Source: Candidatus Peregrinibacteria bacterium
GTDB taxonomy: Bacteria; Patescibacteriota; Gracilibacteria; UBA1369; LOWO2-01-FULL-3
Length of the DNA: 33,896 nucleotides
Direction: 5' to 3'
NCBI GenBank assembly: GCA_016206505.1
Contig: JACQRJ010000064.1
Location: forward strand, 1 to 33,896
A program made the translations under genes and the position numbers. The notes under the pieces are model-generated. The model was not told the origin of the DNA. It was given only the letters and a program-made list of their open reading frames with translations, and made no database searches. Shown here piece by piece: positions 9,453-17,934 of the stretch (position 1 is its first letter; the number at the start of each line of letters is the position of its first letter).

Positions 9453-10540
9453 GCGAGGAGATTATAAAAAGACTTCGCCGCGGCCTGCCAGGAGAATTTC
9501 TGAGACTGTTTGAGTCCTTGGAAGTGTAGTGTTTCGCACAAGCTTTGATCCGAGGCGGCTTTTTGCATTTTGTGTGCGATTTCTACAGTATCTTTCGGAT
9601 CAAAAAGCAAAGCGGCATCTACCACAACTTCTGGAATCGAGCTTGTATTTGAGGCCAAAACAGGGCAGCCGCATTGCATGGCCTCCACCAATGGTATGCC
9701 GAAGCCTTCGTAGAGAGACGGAAAAATAAGCGCCTGCGAAAGATTGTAAAGGTTTTGCAAACTGTTTTCGGTGAGATAACCGAGGATGTGAACGTGTCCA
9801 TCTAAGCGTTGCTCTTTGATTTTTGCCAATATTTCGTTGTAGTGTCGCGTTTTTTGGCCGACGATTATCAAATGCCAGCCTGGATTTTTATAGAAAAATA
9901 TTTTGAAAGCTTCGATTAGCCGGATGTAATTTTTGCGAGGCAAAAGGGTGCCGACAGAAAGAAAAAAGTTTTTGGGCAAGGCGGTTTTGACAATAAAATC
10001 ATACAACTTTGTCTTATCGAGTGGCTTGAAGTTTTGCGAAGCGGCAGGATAGATAACTTCGACTTTGTCCTCTGCGAATGAAAATTTTTTGAGCAAGTCG
10101 CGTTTTGTATTTTGCGAAACTGCCAGGACTTTCCAGGCTTTTTTGAGAGCTTTTTTAAGATAAAATCTTTCAATGATCGTGGCTTTTTTGTTGTGAGATT
10201 TTGCATGTAGGAAAGCCACAAGATCGTGAACGGTGAAAATCGATTTTATTTCCTTCTTTAGAATTGCGGGGATGATGTAGCTCGTGGGAGAAAAGAAAAT
10301 ATCGACTTTTTCTTTGGCGGCATCTTTGGCCACTTTTCTGTGCCAAAAGAAGCTTTTAGCAGCTACTTGTCGCATTTCGGCATTTTTGTATTGTTCAAAA
10401 CCTGGAATTTTGTCTTTTGTATAAAGGATGTAATGATTTTTTGTGTCGAGGGTAAGCAGGCTTTGCACAAGATTGAAGGTGTAATATCCCTTTCCGGCCT
10501 TCTCGCCGCCCGCTTCACGAATGTCTATCCCGATTTTCAT
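9434..10540 (-). CDS. GT4-family glycosyltransferase
   Basis: FTVHDLVAF; SVGTLLPRKNYIRLIEAF; FPSLYEGFGIPLVEAMQCGCPVLASNTSSIPEV. Confidence 0.92.
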   Translation of the reverse strand: MKIGIDIREAGGEKAGKGYYTFNLVQSLLTLDTKNHYILYTKDKIPGFEQYKNAEMRQVAAKSFFWHRKVAKDAAKEKVDIFFSPTSYIIPAILKKEIKSIFTVHDLVAFLHAKSHNKKATIIERFYLKKALKKAWKVLAVSQNTKRDLLKKFSFAEDKVEVIYPAASQNFKPLDKTKLYDFIVKTALPKNFFLSVGTLLPRKNYIRLIEAFKIFFYKNPGWHLIIVGQKTRHYNEILAKIKEQRLDGHVHILGYLTENSLQNLYNLSQALIFPSLYEGFGIPLVEAMQCGCPVLASNTSSIPEVVVDAALLFDPKDTVEIAHKMQKAASDQSLCETLHFQGLKQSQKFSWQAAAKSFYNLLAYGRQL

Positions 10541-10604
10541 AACTTGATTATAACACTGAATTTGCGATATGCTTTGCGAGTGAAGTGATTAATCCGATTT
10601 AAAT

Positions 10605-11186
10605 ATGTCCGATTCCTTGAAAAACAGGTTTAAAAAGATGCCTTCAAACAAAAAAATGATTTTGGTGTGCTCATTTTTAACTGTTATTTCACTTTTTATG
10701 CCGTGGTATTCCGATATTGACCAATTCAAAACCGGAGACGGTTTTTTGGGAATTACAGGCCCATTGTATATGGCTGGGATTTTGATTTTGATTTTAAATG
10801 TTGCTTCGCTGGGACTTGTGGCGATGGAGTTTTTTGACAAGCCGGAACCAAAATTGCCTATTTCCACTAAACAATTTCATATTTTGTCCGGCAGCATTTC
10901 CACCGTGCTGCTTGTTTTGATGTTATCTGTTTATTTTCATCCGAAATTTGGAATTAATTTGACCAATAAAAGTGCGGAATTTGGAATGATTTTAGGATTT
11001 ATCGGGATGGCGGGAGTGATTTTTGGAGCTTTGATGAAGCAAAAAACAGTTACCGGACCGAAAATTGAAATAGATTTTGAAGATAGAGTGCAAAAAAGCG
11101 TAGAAACATCCGGGAGGATACCGACAATCGAAGAATTAACGCGCGAAATTAATAAAACCAGTGACTTAAATATCCATGACAGATAA
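10605..11186 (+). CDS. Hypothetical membrane protein, about 4 TM
   Basis: Hydrophobic segments; 11-nt overlap with the downstream ORF. Confidence 0.65.
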   Translation: MSDSLKNRFKKMPSNKKMILVCSFLTVISLFMPWYSDIDQFKTGDGFLGITGPLYMAGILILILNVASLGLVAMEFFDKPEPKLPISTKQFHILSGSISTVLLVLMLSVYFHPKFGINLTNKSAEFGMILGFIGMAGVIFGALMKQKTVTGPKIEIDFEDRVQKSVETSGRIPTIEELTREINKTSDLNIHDR

Positions 11187-11424
11187 TACAGAAACGGAAG
11201 AAATAATATTTTTCTGCAAAGATTGCCAGGAAATCGTAAAAACGAACCGATGCGGGCGCAAATACGTTTATACCTGTGATAAATGCGGCACAAAAAATGT
11301 GGCGTTCGGGACAAAAAAAAGTATTTATTCATTTTTCAGGCTCGAGGATGAAGCGAAAAGTGATAAAAAGGCGACTTTGCAGGATATGAAGTCAAAGTCC
11401 AGAGCGCCGACGGAACTGGCCTGA
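11176..11424 (+). CDS. Small zinc-ribbon-like protein
   Basis: CKDCQEIVKTNRCGRKYVYTCDKCGTKN. Confidence 0.7.
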   Translation: MTDNTETEEIIFFCKDCQEIVKTNRCGRKYVYTCDKCGTKNVAFGTKKSIYSFFRLEDEAKSDKKATLQDMKSKSRAPTELA

Positions 11425-11466
11425 AGGAACCTCTGAGAAATGTGCACTGTTACGTCAACTGCGAGA
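11425..11466. repeat. Half copy of the ~120-bp palindromic element family
   Basis: aggaacctctgagaaatgtgcactgttacgtcaactgcgag aligns with the left half of 16806-16930; starts right after the TGA stop. Confidence 0.6.
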
Positions 11467-11494
11467 TTTTAGAAAAATTTTAAGAAAATTTTAG
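11464..11494. repeat. 31-bp AT-rich repeat, copy 1 (part of four ~11-bp units, 11466-11509)
   Basis: AGATTTTAGAAAAATTTTAAGAAAATTTTAG; exact reverse complement at 17903-17933. Confidence 0.9.
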
Positions 11495-11562
11495 GAATAT
11501 TTTAAGATTGATTGCTAGAATGTGTCTTGTTCAAGCTTTTTAATTGCAATTTAAAAAATCTA

Positions 11563-11591
11563 TTGACGGTGAGCGTACGCTCACCTATACT
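11563..11591 (+). promoter_or_regulatory. recA promoter with an 18-bp perfect palindrome as spacer (putative operator, 11568-11585)
   Basis: TTGACG-17 nt-TATACT; GGTGAGCGTACGCTCACC equals its own reverse complement. Confidence 0.8.
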
Positions 11592-11611
11592 CGAATCAAT
11601 TATTATCTAAG

Positions 11612-11730
11612 GAAGCTCTGAAAATCGATGGAATGCAATGAGGCAACGAGCTTACGCTCAAACCGTATGCGCTATACGGTGCGAAGTAAGCGAGGAAGGC
11701 GACGCAACATTACGCGATTTTCAGAGCTTC
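11612..11730. repeat. Palindromic element copy A (recA 5' leader)
   Basis: GAAGCTCTGAAAATCG...CGATTTTCAGAGCTTC perfect outer arms; central CCGTATGCGCTATACGG; interior near-identical to copy B. Confidence 0.93.
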
Positions 11731-11745
11731 TATAACCCCAAAACT

Positions 11746-12795
11746 ATGACAGAGAAGGATGAAAAAAAGAAAGCTATAGAACTTGCTATGGCTCAAATAG
11801 AAAAGAATTTTGGTAAAGGTGCCATTATGCAGATGGGCGACATGGCCCGAGTGCCGATAGAGACAATACCTACCGGATCTCTTTCTCTGGATATTGCGCT
11901 CGGCGGAGGAATTCCGAGAGGCAGAATTGTTGAAATCTATGGTCCGGAAAGCTCCGGCAAGACTACTTTGAGTTTGCATATTTTGGCTGAGGCGCAGAAA
12001 AAAGGCGGCATTGTTGCCTTTGTGGATGCCGAGCATGCGCTTGATCCGGAATACGCAAAAAGAATAGGTGTAAAAGTGGAGGATCTGCTTTTGTCGCAGC
12101 CGGACAGTGGAGAGCAGGCTTTGGAAATCGTGGAAACATTGGTGCGCAGCAATGCGGTGGACGTGATTGTGATAGATAGTGTGGCGGCATTGACTCCACG
12201 GGCGGAAATCGAAGGTGATATGGGAGACAGCCACATGGGTTTGCAGGCGAGACTGATGAGTCAGGCCCTTCGTAAGATTACGGCGGTTGTTTCGAAATCA
12301 AAGACTACAGTGATCTTTTTGAATCAGTTGCGTATGAAGATCGGCGTGATGTTTGGCAATCCGGAAACTACTACAGGAGGGCAGGCTTTGAAGTTTTATT
12401 CTTCAATAAGAATGGACATCAGGGCGGCTACCAAAATTCAGGATTTAACTACCGAAGATAAAGAAATGGTCGGCACCAGGGCGAGAGTGAAGATTGTAAA
12501 AAATAAAATCGCTCCGCCATTTAAGACTGCAGAATTCGACATTATGTATAACAAAGGTATTTCTTTTGAAGGTGATTTGATTGATCTCGCTGCAAAATAC
12601 AATGTTTTGAGAAAGTCCGGTGCCTTTTACAGCTATGGCGACACAAAATTGGGACAAGGTAGAGAAAATTGCAAATTGGCCTTGAGTGAAAATAAAAAAT
12701 TGCTGGATGCAATTACGAAAGATGTGAAAACTTTGGTTTATGGTTCGCCAAAAGAAAAAGAAGAGACTATTAAAAAAATGCCGGCAAATGCCTAG
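11746..12795 (+). CDS. recA: RecA recombinase (ORF stays open upstream to ATG 11638 inside copy A)
   Basis: [14 protein letters not shown] Walker [27 protein letters not shown]. Confidence 0.97.
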   Translation: MTEKDEKKKAIELAMAQIEKNFGKGAIMQMGDMARVPIETIPTGSLSLDIALGGGIPRGRIVEIYGPESSGKTTLSLHILAEAQKKGGIVAFVDAEHALDPEYAKRIGVKVEDLLLSQPDSGEQALEIVETLVRSNAVDVIVIDSVAALTPRAEIEGDMGDSHMGLQARLMSQALRKITAVVSKSKTTVIFLNQLRMKIGVMFGNPETTTGGQALKFYSSIRMDIRAATKIQDLTTEDKEMVGTRARVKIVKNKIAPPFKTAEFDIMYNKGISFEGDLIDLAAKYNVLRKSGAFYSYGDTKLGQGRENCKLALSENKKLLDAITKDVKTLVYGSPKEKEETIKKMPANA

Positions 12796-13654
12796 GAAAC
12801 TTCTGAAAATCGATGGAGTGCAAGGAGATGAGGAGCTTCCGCCGGAGCCGCCCGCCTTCGGCGGGCGGCGAGAAGGAAGCTACGAAATTGACGCAGCATT
12901 GCACGATTTGCAGAAGTTTCCAGACTATCAGGACTCTGCAAAAGCGTCAGATGCAAGGCGGCAGGAAAACCTCGACCGCAGTGTGCTGGCTTGCACAAGA
13001 GGATCGAGGTTTTCCGACAACGCAGCATGTGACACTTTTGCAAAGTCCTACTATGAAAAATTGATGCAATATGCTTTCCATATTCTGTCCAGAAAGAGGT
13101 ATACGGTGAAGGAAATGAGGCAAAAACTGGTTAAATATGTAGGCGGCATGCTGAAAAACGGTGCAATGCTAGGAAACAAGGAGGCTGTGCAGGAGCCGCC
13201 CGCCTTCGGCGGGCGGCGAGAAGAAAGCGGCACCGTTGACGAAGCAGTGTACCGTTTTCGACATGCCTCAAGAGAGATTCATGGCGCAAAACTCATTAAT
13301 GAGGGAGTTTTGCGCCTTGAGGAGCTTGGATATCTAAATGATGAATTATATGCGCGTGATTACCTGGCTCAAAGAATTAAATTAAGACCGAGGGGAAAGA
13401 TTTTGTTGAGAAAGGAGTTGATTTTGAAAGGAATTGATAAAGCGATTATTGAAAAAGGTATTTTTGATTCTGAAATTGATGAATTTGAATTGGCAAAGGA
13501 TCTGCTTCTGAAGAAGGTAAAAAAATTGGCAAAATACGATAAAAAGACGCAAAAATCCAAGGCTTATACCTTTTTAGCCTCAAGGGGATTTGGAAGAGAT
13601 GCTATTTACAGAGCAATGGAATCTTGTTACGATAACAATGCAAGCTGGGATTAA
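12788..13654 (+). CDS. recX: RecX-like regulator with N-terminal and internal sequence encoded by palindromic elements
   Basis: RecX helices [66 protein letters not shown]; internal ATG at 13064 is an alternative start. Confidence 0.8.
   Translation: MPRKLLKIDGVQGDEELPPEPPAFGGRREGSYEIDAALHDLQKFPDYQDSAKASDARRQENLDRSVLACTRGSRFSDNAACDTFAKSYYEKLMQYAFHILSRKRYTVKEMRQKLVKYVGGMLKNGAMLGNKEAVQEPPAFGGRREESGTVDEAVYRFRHASREIHGAKLINEGVLRLEELGYLNDELYARDYLAQRIKLRPRGKILLRKELILKGIDKAIIEKGIFDSEIDEFELAKDLLLKKVKKLAKYDKKTQKSKAYTFLASRGFGRDAIYRAMESCYDNNASWD
12795..12921. repeat. Palindromic element copy 1
   Basis: GGAAACTTCTGAAAATCG...CGATTTGCAGAAGTTTCC arms; core GCCGCCCGCCTTCGGCGGGCGGC. Confidence 0.9.
12930..13049. 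repeat. Palindromic element copy 2
   Basis: AGGACTCTGCAAAAGCGTCAGATGC pairs with GCATGTGACACTTTTGCAAAGTCCT. Confidence 0.88.
13145..13267. repeat. Palindromic element copy 3, in frame inside recX (123 bp, 41 codons)
   Basis: GGCATGCTGAAAAACGGT...ACCGTTTTCGACATGCC arms; same GC-rich core as copy 1. Confidence 0.88.
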
Positions 13655-13693
13655 TATTGATCCTGGTTTTTTTTAGATATTTAATTTCTTTTT

Positions 13694-14941
13694 ATGCAAT
13701 CACAATTTCTTGCGGCTATTAATCAACTCTGCGATGAAAAAAATATTCCCAGAGACAGAGTGATAGAAACTATCGAAGCGGCCTTGAGGGCTGCTTATCG
13801 CAAAGATTATGGCAATAAAAATCAGGTTATAGACGTAAAACTGGATGAGAAATCCGGTATTGCCACTGTTTATCAGGTTTATGATGTGGTGGAAAAAGTC
13901 GAGGATCCGGATATGCAAATGACTGCGGATCAGGCCAAGAAATATGATAAGAAAGCTAAAATTGGAGAACAGGTGAAGCTTGATGTAACACCAACAGATT
14001 ATGGCCGTATTGCGGCGCAGGCGGCTAAGCAGGTGATTATTCAAAAAATTCAGGATGCTGAACGCGATGTTTTGTATGAAACTTTCAAAGATCGTGAAAA
14101 TGAGCTTGTGAATGCTATAGTTCATCGTGTTGATGGTACAAATATTTATGTAAATCTGGATAATAAAACAACGACAAATTTGCCCTATGATCAGCAAATT
14201 CCCGGTGAAAAATATTATTCCGGGCAGAGAATAAAGCTGTATCTGGACAAAGTCGTAAAAACTACAAAGGGGCCGCAACTGCTTATCTCAAGAACCCATT
14301 CAAATCTCGTAAAGAAGCTTTTGGAATTGGAAATTCCGGAAATTAAATCCGGGCTTGTACACTTGAAGTCAATAGCGCGTGAGCCGGGTATAAGATGTAA
14401 AGTTGCCGTTCATTCAGATGATGAAAAAATTGATCCGATTGGGTCATGTGTAGGCCAAAAAGGCGTGCGTGTTCAAAATATCATGGAAGAGTTGAATGGC
14501 GAGCGCATTGATATTATTCAGTGGTCTACAGATATGGATGCGTATATTAAAACCGCTTTGGCACCTGCAAAAGTTTCCGTGATTAAGCTGGACGAACAGC
14601 AGAAGCGCGCAAAAGTCTATGTACAGCCGGATCAAAGACCTTTGGCTATTGGTAAACAGGGGCAAAATGTCCGATTAGCTTCGATTTTGACTGGTTGGGA
14701 AATTGATATTTTAGATATTAGTGACTATGAAGGAACCGTACCAAAAGCGGAAAAGAAGGAAGAAATCGCCAAGGTGGCCGATGTTGGTTTGAACGAAGCC
14801 ATTGTAAAGGCGTTGAGTGCCGCAAATTTGACTGAAGTGGCTCAGCTTAAGGGTTTGACAGCTAAAGATTTGATGGAAGTCGATGGTATTGATGAAAAAG
14901 CGGCAAAAGAAATCGTTGAAGCAGTGAAGAAGGTGGCATAA
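13694..14941 (+). CDS. nusA: Transcription termination/antitermination factor NusA
   Basis: RDRVIETIEAALRAAYRKDYG; DPIGSCVGQKGVRVQNIMEELNGERIDII; RPLAIGKQGQNVRLAS; C-terminal HhH. Confidence 0.95.
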   Translation: MQSQFLAAINQLCDEKNIPRDRVIETIEAALRAAYRKDYGNKNQVIDVKLDEKSGIATVYQVYDVVEKVEDPDMQMTADQAKKYDKKAKIGEQVKLDVTPTDYGRIAAQAAKQVIIQKIQDAERDVLYETFKDRENELVNAIVHRVDGTNIYVNLDNKTTTNLPYDQQIPGEKYYSGQRIKLYLDKVVKTTKGPQLLISRTHSNLVKKLLELEIPEIKSGLVHLKSIAREPGIRCKVAVHSDDEKIDPIGSCVGQKGVRVQNIMEELNGERIDIIQWSTDMDAYIKTALAPAKVSVIKLDEQQKRAKVYVQPDQRPLAIGKQGQNVRLASILTGWEIDILDISDYEGTVPKAEKKEEIAKVADVGLNEAIVKALSAANLTEVAQLKGLTAKDLMEVDGIDEKAAKEIVEAVKKVA

Positions 14942-14991
14942 AGACCCGAAAAATGCTATAATTGCGGGATATATTCGAACCGAAATATCCC

Positions 14992-16806
14992 ATGACAGAG
15001 CAAAATCAGGCTCAGAGCGGACAAATGCCGTCGGCCCAAAACGGGCAGGCCAATGCTCAAGGAGCAGCCCAAGTTGCTGCCGAAGCAGTAGCGATTGTAG
15101 CACCGGTACAGGAGGCAGCCTTAGATGCGGCGAAGCCTGAAAAAACTACAGTTTCCATCGTTGGTTCTGAGGGGGCGACTGCAAATATGAGCCAGGTGAA
15201 TCGCGAATTTCAGGAAAAATCCACTTTGAAAATAGCAAAGGATTTGGGTTTGCCATACATTGATATTGCGAAAACTCCTTTGAATCCGGATTATTTGAAG
15301 ATTTTGGAAATCAATGCGGCGAAAACTGCGAGAATTATTCCGTTTTTTAAAGTCGGCAAAAAACTGAGAATTGCCGCGGACGAGCCAACACGTAAAGAAA
15401 CTGTTGAAGCTTTGGAAAAATTCAGAGCTGACGGTTATGAAGTTGAGGTGAATCTGGCATCGGCATCTGGAATGGATGATGCGTTCAAAATTTACGATCA
15501 GACACAGCAATACAAAAAAGTTGAAATCATTGAAAATGTTGAGCAAAAAGCTATCAAGGCCTATGAAAAAGAAATCGCCAATATGGCTGATTTGGGCCAA
15601 AAACTTGGGGCGATGACTGCCGAGGAAGCCATAAATATCATGAATGTTTCAGCAATGAAAACCAATGCTTCGGATATTCATTATGAACCGGCGGAAGGTA
15701 ATGTTGTAGTGCGTTTTCGTATCGATGGCATCCTGCATAAAGTTTTCGAAACGAAGCCGGAGATTTATGCCAAAATGGCTGATCAGATCAAGTATCAATC
15801 TAAAATGCGTCTGAATGTTGTCACGATTCCTCAGGATGGAAGATATGTTTTTAATTACAATGATAAAAAAATTGCCGTGAGGGTGGCCAGTATTCCGACA
15901 CCTTACGGGGAGTCATTTGTTTGCAGGTTTTTGCCATCGGACAGAAAAAGCGTGACTTTCGAAGAACTGGGATTTTCAGGTTTGGCCCTTAAGAAACTGC
16001 AAAATGCCAGTAAGATTGTGCAGGGTATGATTCTGGTAACAGGGCCGACCGGAAGCGGTAAAAGTACTACGCTTTATTCGGTTCTTTCGGAGATGAATAA
16101 GCCGGAAAACAAAATCATTACTCTGGAGGATCCGGTGGAATATTATATGAGAGGCGTGACTCAAAGTCAGATTGATGAAAAAAACGGTTATACTTTTGCA
16201 GGAGGTTTGAGGTCTATTTTGCGACAATATCCGGATATCGTGATGATCGGTGAAATTCGTGACCTTCCTGTGGCAGAGACCGCTTCACAGGCCGCTTTGA
16301 CCGGCCATGTGGTTTTGAGTACTTTGCATACAAACAGTGCGATTGAGACGATTCCGCGTCTGATAAATATGGGACTTAAACGATTTATGGTTGCTCCATC
16401 TTTGAATACCATTGTGGCGCAGAGGCTTGTACGAAAGGTTTGCAAAAGTTGCGGTACGCTAGAGGCTGTTTTGGAATCGGAGAAAAAAGAATTTGAAGAA
16501 GTTTTTGAAAATTTGAAAAAAATTCATCCGGGAATGGAACTTGATTTACCTTTGCAGATACCGAAAGTTCACGGATGCGAAAAGTGCAGTAATACAGGAT
16601 ACTTTGGACGAATTGTGATTGCGGAAGTCGTAACTGTAGACAGCGAAATGAAGAGATTGATTTTGGACAAGGCGAGCAGTGTCGATCTGATTGCGGCGGC
16701 ACGTAAGGAAGGGATTATTACCATGAGGGAAGATGGGTTTTTGAAAGTAAAGGCAGGTTTGACGACTTTGGAAGAGGTGCATAGGGTAACAAACTTTTTA
16801 GGCTAG
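14992..16806 (+). CDS. pilB: Type IV pilus/type II secretion assembly ATPase (PilB/GspE)
   Basis: TGPTGSGKSTTLYSVL Walker A; EDPVEYYM; GEIRDLPVAETASQAALTGHVVLSTLHTN; CKSCG/CEKC zinc motif. Confidence 0.92.
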   Translation: MTEQNQAQSGQMPSAQNGQANAQGAAQVAAEAVAIVAPVQEAALDAAKPEKTTVSIVGSEGATANMSQVNREFQEKSTLKIAKDLGLPYIDIAKTPLNPDYLKILEINAAKTARIIPFFKVGKKLRIAADEPTRKETVEALEKFRADGYEVEVNLASASGMDDAFKIYDQTQQYKKVEIIENVEQKAIKAYEKEIANMADLGQKLGAMTAEEAINIMNVSAMKTNASDIHYEPAEGNVVVRFRIDGILHKVFETKPEIYAKMADQIKYQSKMRLNVVTIPQDGRYVFNYNDKKIAVRVASIPTPYGESFVCRFLPSDRKSVTFEELGFSGLALKKLQNASKIVQGMILVTGPTGSGKSTTLYSVLSEMNKPENKIITLEDPVEYYMRGVTQSQIDEKNGYTFAGGLRSILRQYPDIVMIGEIRDLPVAETASQAALTGHVVLSTLHTNSAIETIPRLINMGLKRFMVAPSLNTIVAQRLVRKVCKSCGTLEAVLESEKKEFEEVFENLKKIHPGMELDLPLQIPKVHGCEKCSNTGYFGRIVIAEVVTVDSEMKRLILDKASSVDLIAAARKEGIITMREDGFLKVKAGLTTLEEVHRVTNFLG

Positions 16807-16930
16807 AGAAACCTCCGAAAATCGCGTAATGTTGCGTCAACTTCCTCGCTTACTTCGCACCGTATAGCGCATACGGTTTGAGCGTAAGCTCGTTGTTTCC
16901 TTGCATTCCATCGATTTTCGGAGGTTTCTC
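16806..16930. repeat. Palindromic element copy B (between convergent pilB and dprA)
   Basis: GAGAAACCTCCGAAAATCG...CGATTTTCGGAGGTTTCTC perfect 19-bp outer arms. Confidence 0.95.
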
Positions 16931-16935
16931 AGGTT

Positions 16936-17877
16936 CTATATATCCATTAGGCTTATGAACCTGCCGTTTTTGCTGGTGACGAGATTTTTGAGTTCGAGTT
17001 GGGAAATTTCGATGAGGAGTTCTTGCGTATTTAGGCCGGTTTTTTGCTGAATGGTATCGAAATCTCGGCCGTTTTGACCGCTTATGGCTTCAAGGATCAG
17101 TTTCTCGACCGGGGAAAGTTTTAGAGCGAGAGGCTCCGGCACTGTAGAAGGTGCCTCTGCAAAAGCCGCAGATGTGGTTTTGTTTGTTGAATGAGTTGGT
17201 GCTCTGAATAATTGCGGTTGTTTTTGCAGCATTTCGATGATTTGCTTGCCATTTTTCACCGGATAGGCGCCGCCGTATTGGAGCAAATTCAAGATTCCAT
17301 CAGAGTTTTCACGGTCAATATCTCCGGGAAAAGCAAAAATATCGCGGCCAAAATCCAGAGCGTATTTTGCCGTAATTAAAGCGCCGGATTTCATAGGCGC
17401 TTCAACAACGATTGTGGCAATTGATAAGCCGGCGATGATGCGATTTCTTTGAGGAAAATGATATTTGAGCGGCGGTTCTTCCGGTTCAAATTCAGTAATA
17501 ATCAGGCCTTTTCTTTCTATTTCTTCCGCCAAGTCATTATTGGGACGCTTGTACAGATGATTTAGCCCGCAACCGAGAACTGCAATAGTTGGAATATCAT
17601 TTTTGATGGCCTGCGTATGTGCGATAGAATCGATGCCGGTGGCCAGACCGGAAACTATGGCGATATCAAGAACGCTTAAGTCTTTTATCAGATCTTTTGT
17701 GATTTGTGCGCCATATTGCGTGTTTTTGCGCGTGCCGACAATGGCAATGCAGGTTTTGTTTATCAGACTGATGTCGCCTTTGTAATAAAGACAATTCGGT
17801 GGCTTATAAACTTCTCTCAGAAGAGGTGGAAAATCTGCTTTTGCGAGAACTGCCGATTGTACGATATGGTAAAGCAT
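16936..17877 (-). CDS. dprA: DNA processing protein DprA
   Basis: AIVGTRKNTQYG; SGLATGIDSIAHTQAI; VLGCGLNHLYKRPN; FPQRNRIIAGLS; FAFPGDID. Confidence 0.95.
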   Translation of the reverse strand: MLYHIVQSAVLAKADFPPLLREVYKPPNCLYYKGDISLINKTCIAIVGTRKNTQYGAQITKDLIKDLSVLDIAIVSGLATGIDSIAHTQAIKNDIPTIAVLGCGLNHLYKRPNNDLAEEIERKGLIITEFEPEEPPLKYHFPQRNRIIAGLSIATIVVEAPMKSGALITAKYALDFGRDIFAFPGDIDRENSDGILNLLQYGGAYPVKNGKQIIEMLQKQPQLFRAPTHSTNKTTSAAFAEAPSTVPEPLALKLSPVEKLILEAISGQNGRDFDTIQQKTGLNTQELLIEISQLELKNLVTSKNGRFISLMDI

Positions 17878-17902
17878 AGGGTATACTTTATATCAAATGA
17901 AT

Positions 17903-17933
17903 CTAAAATTTTCTTAAAATTTTTCTAAAATCT
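17903..17933. repeat. 31-bp AT-rich repeat, copy 2, inverted relative to copy 1
   Basis: Exact reverse complement of 11464-11494; ends one base before ATG 17935. Confidence 0.9.
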
Positions 17934-17934
17934 T

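Noticed and set aside
11638-11745. Taking the long ORF (start 11638) as the true RecA start
   Set aside because: The canonical RecA N-terminus begins at 11746 and the upstream 36 codons come from the palindromic element; noted as possible isoform only.
12795-13267. Simple rho-independent terminators explanation for the GC-rich hairpins in recX
   Set aside because: No T-run after the stems and one copy is inside the RecX domain; terminator function is kept only as a hypothesis for the intergenic copies.
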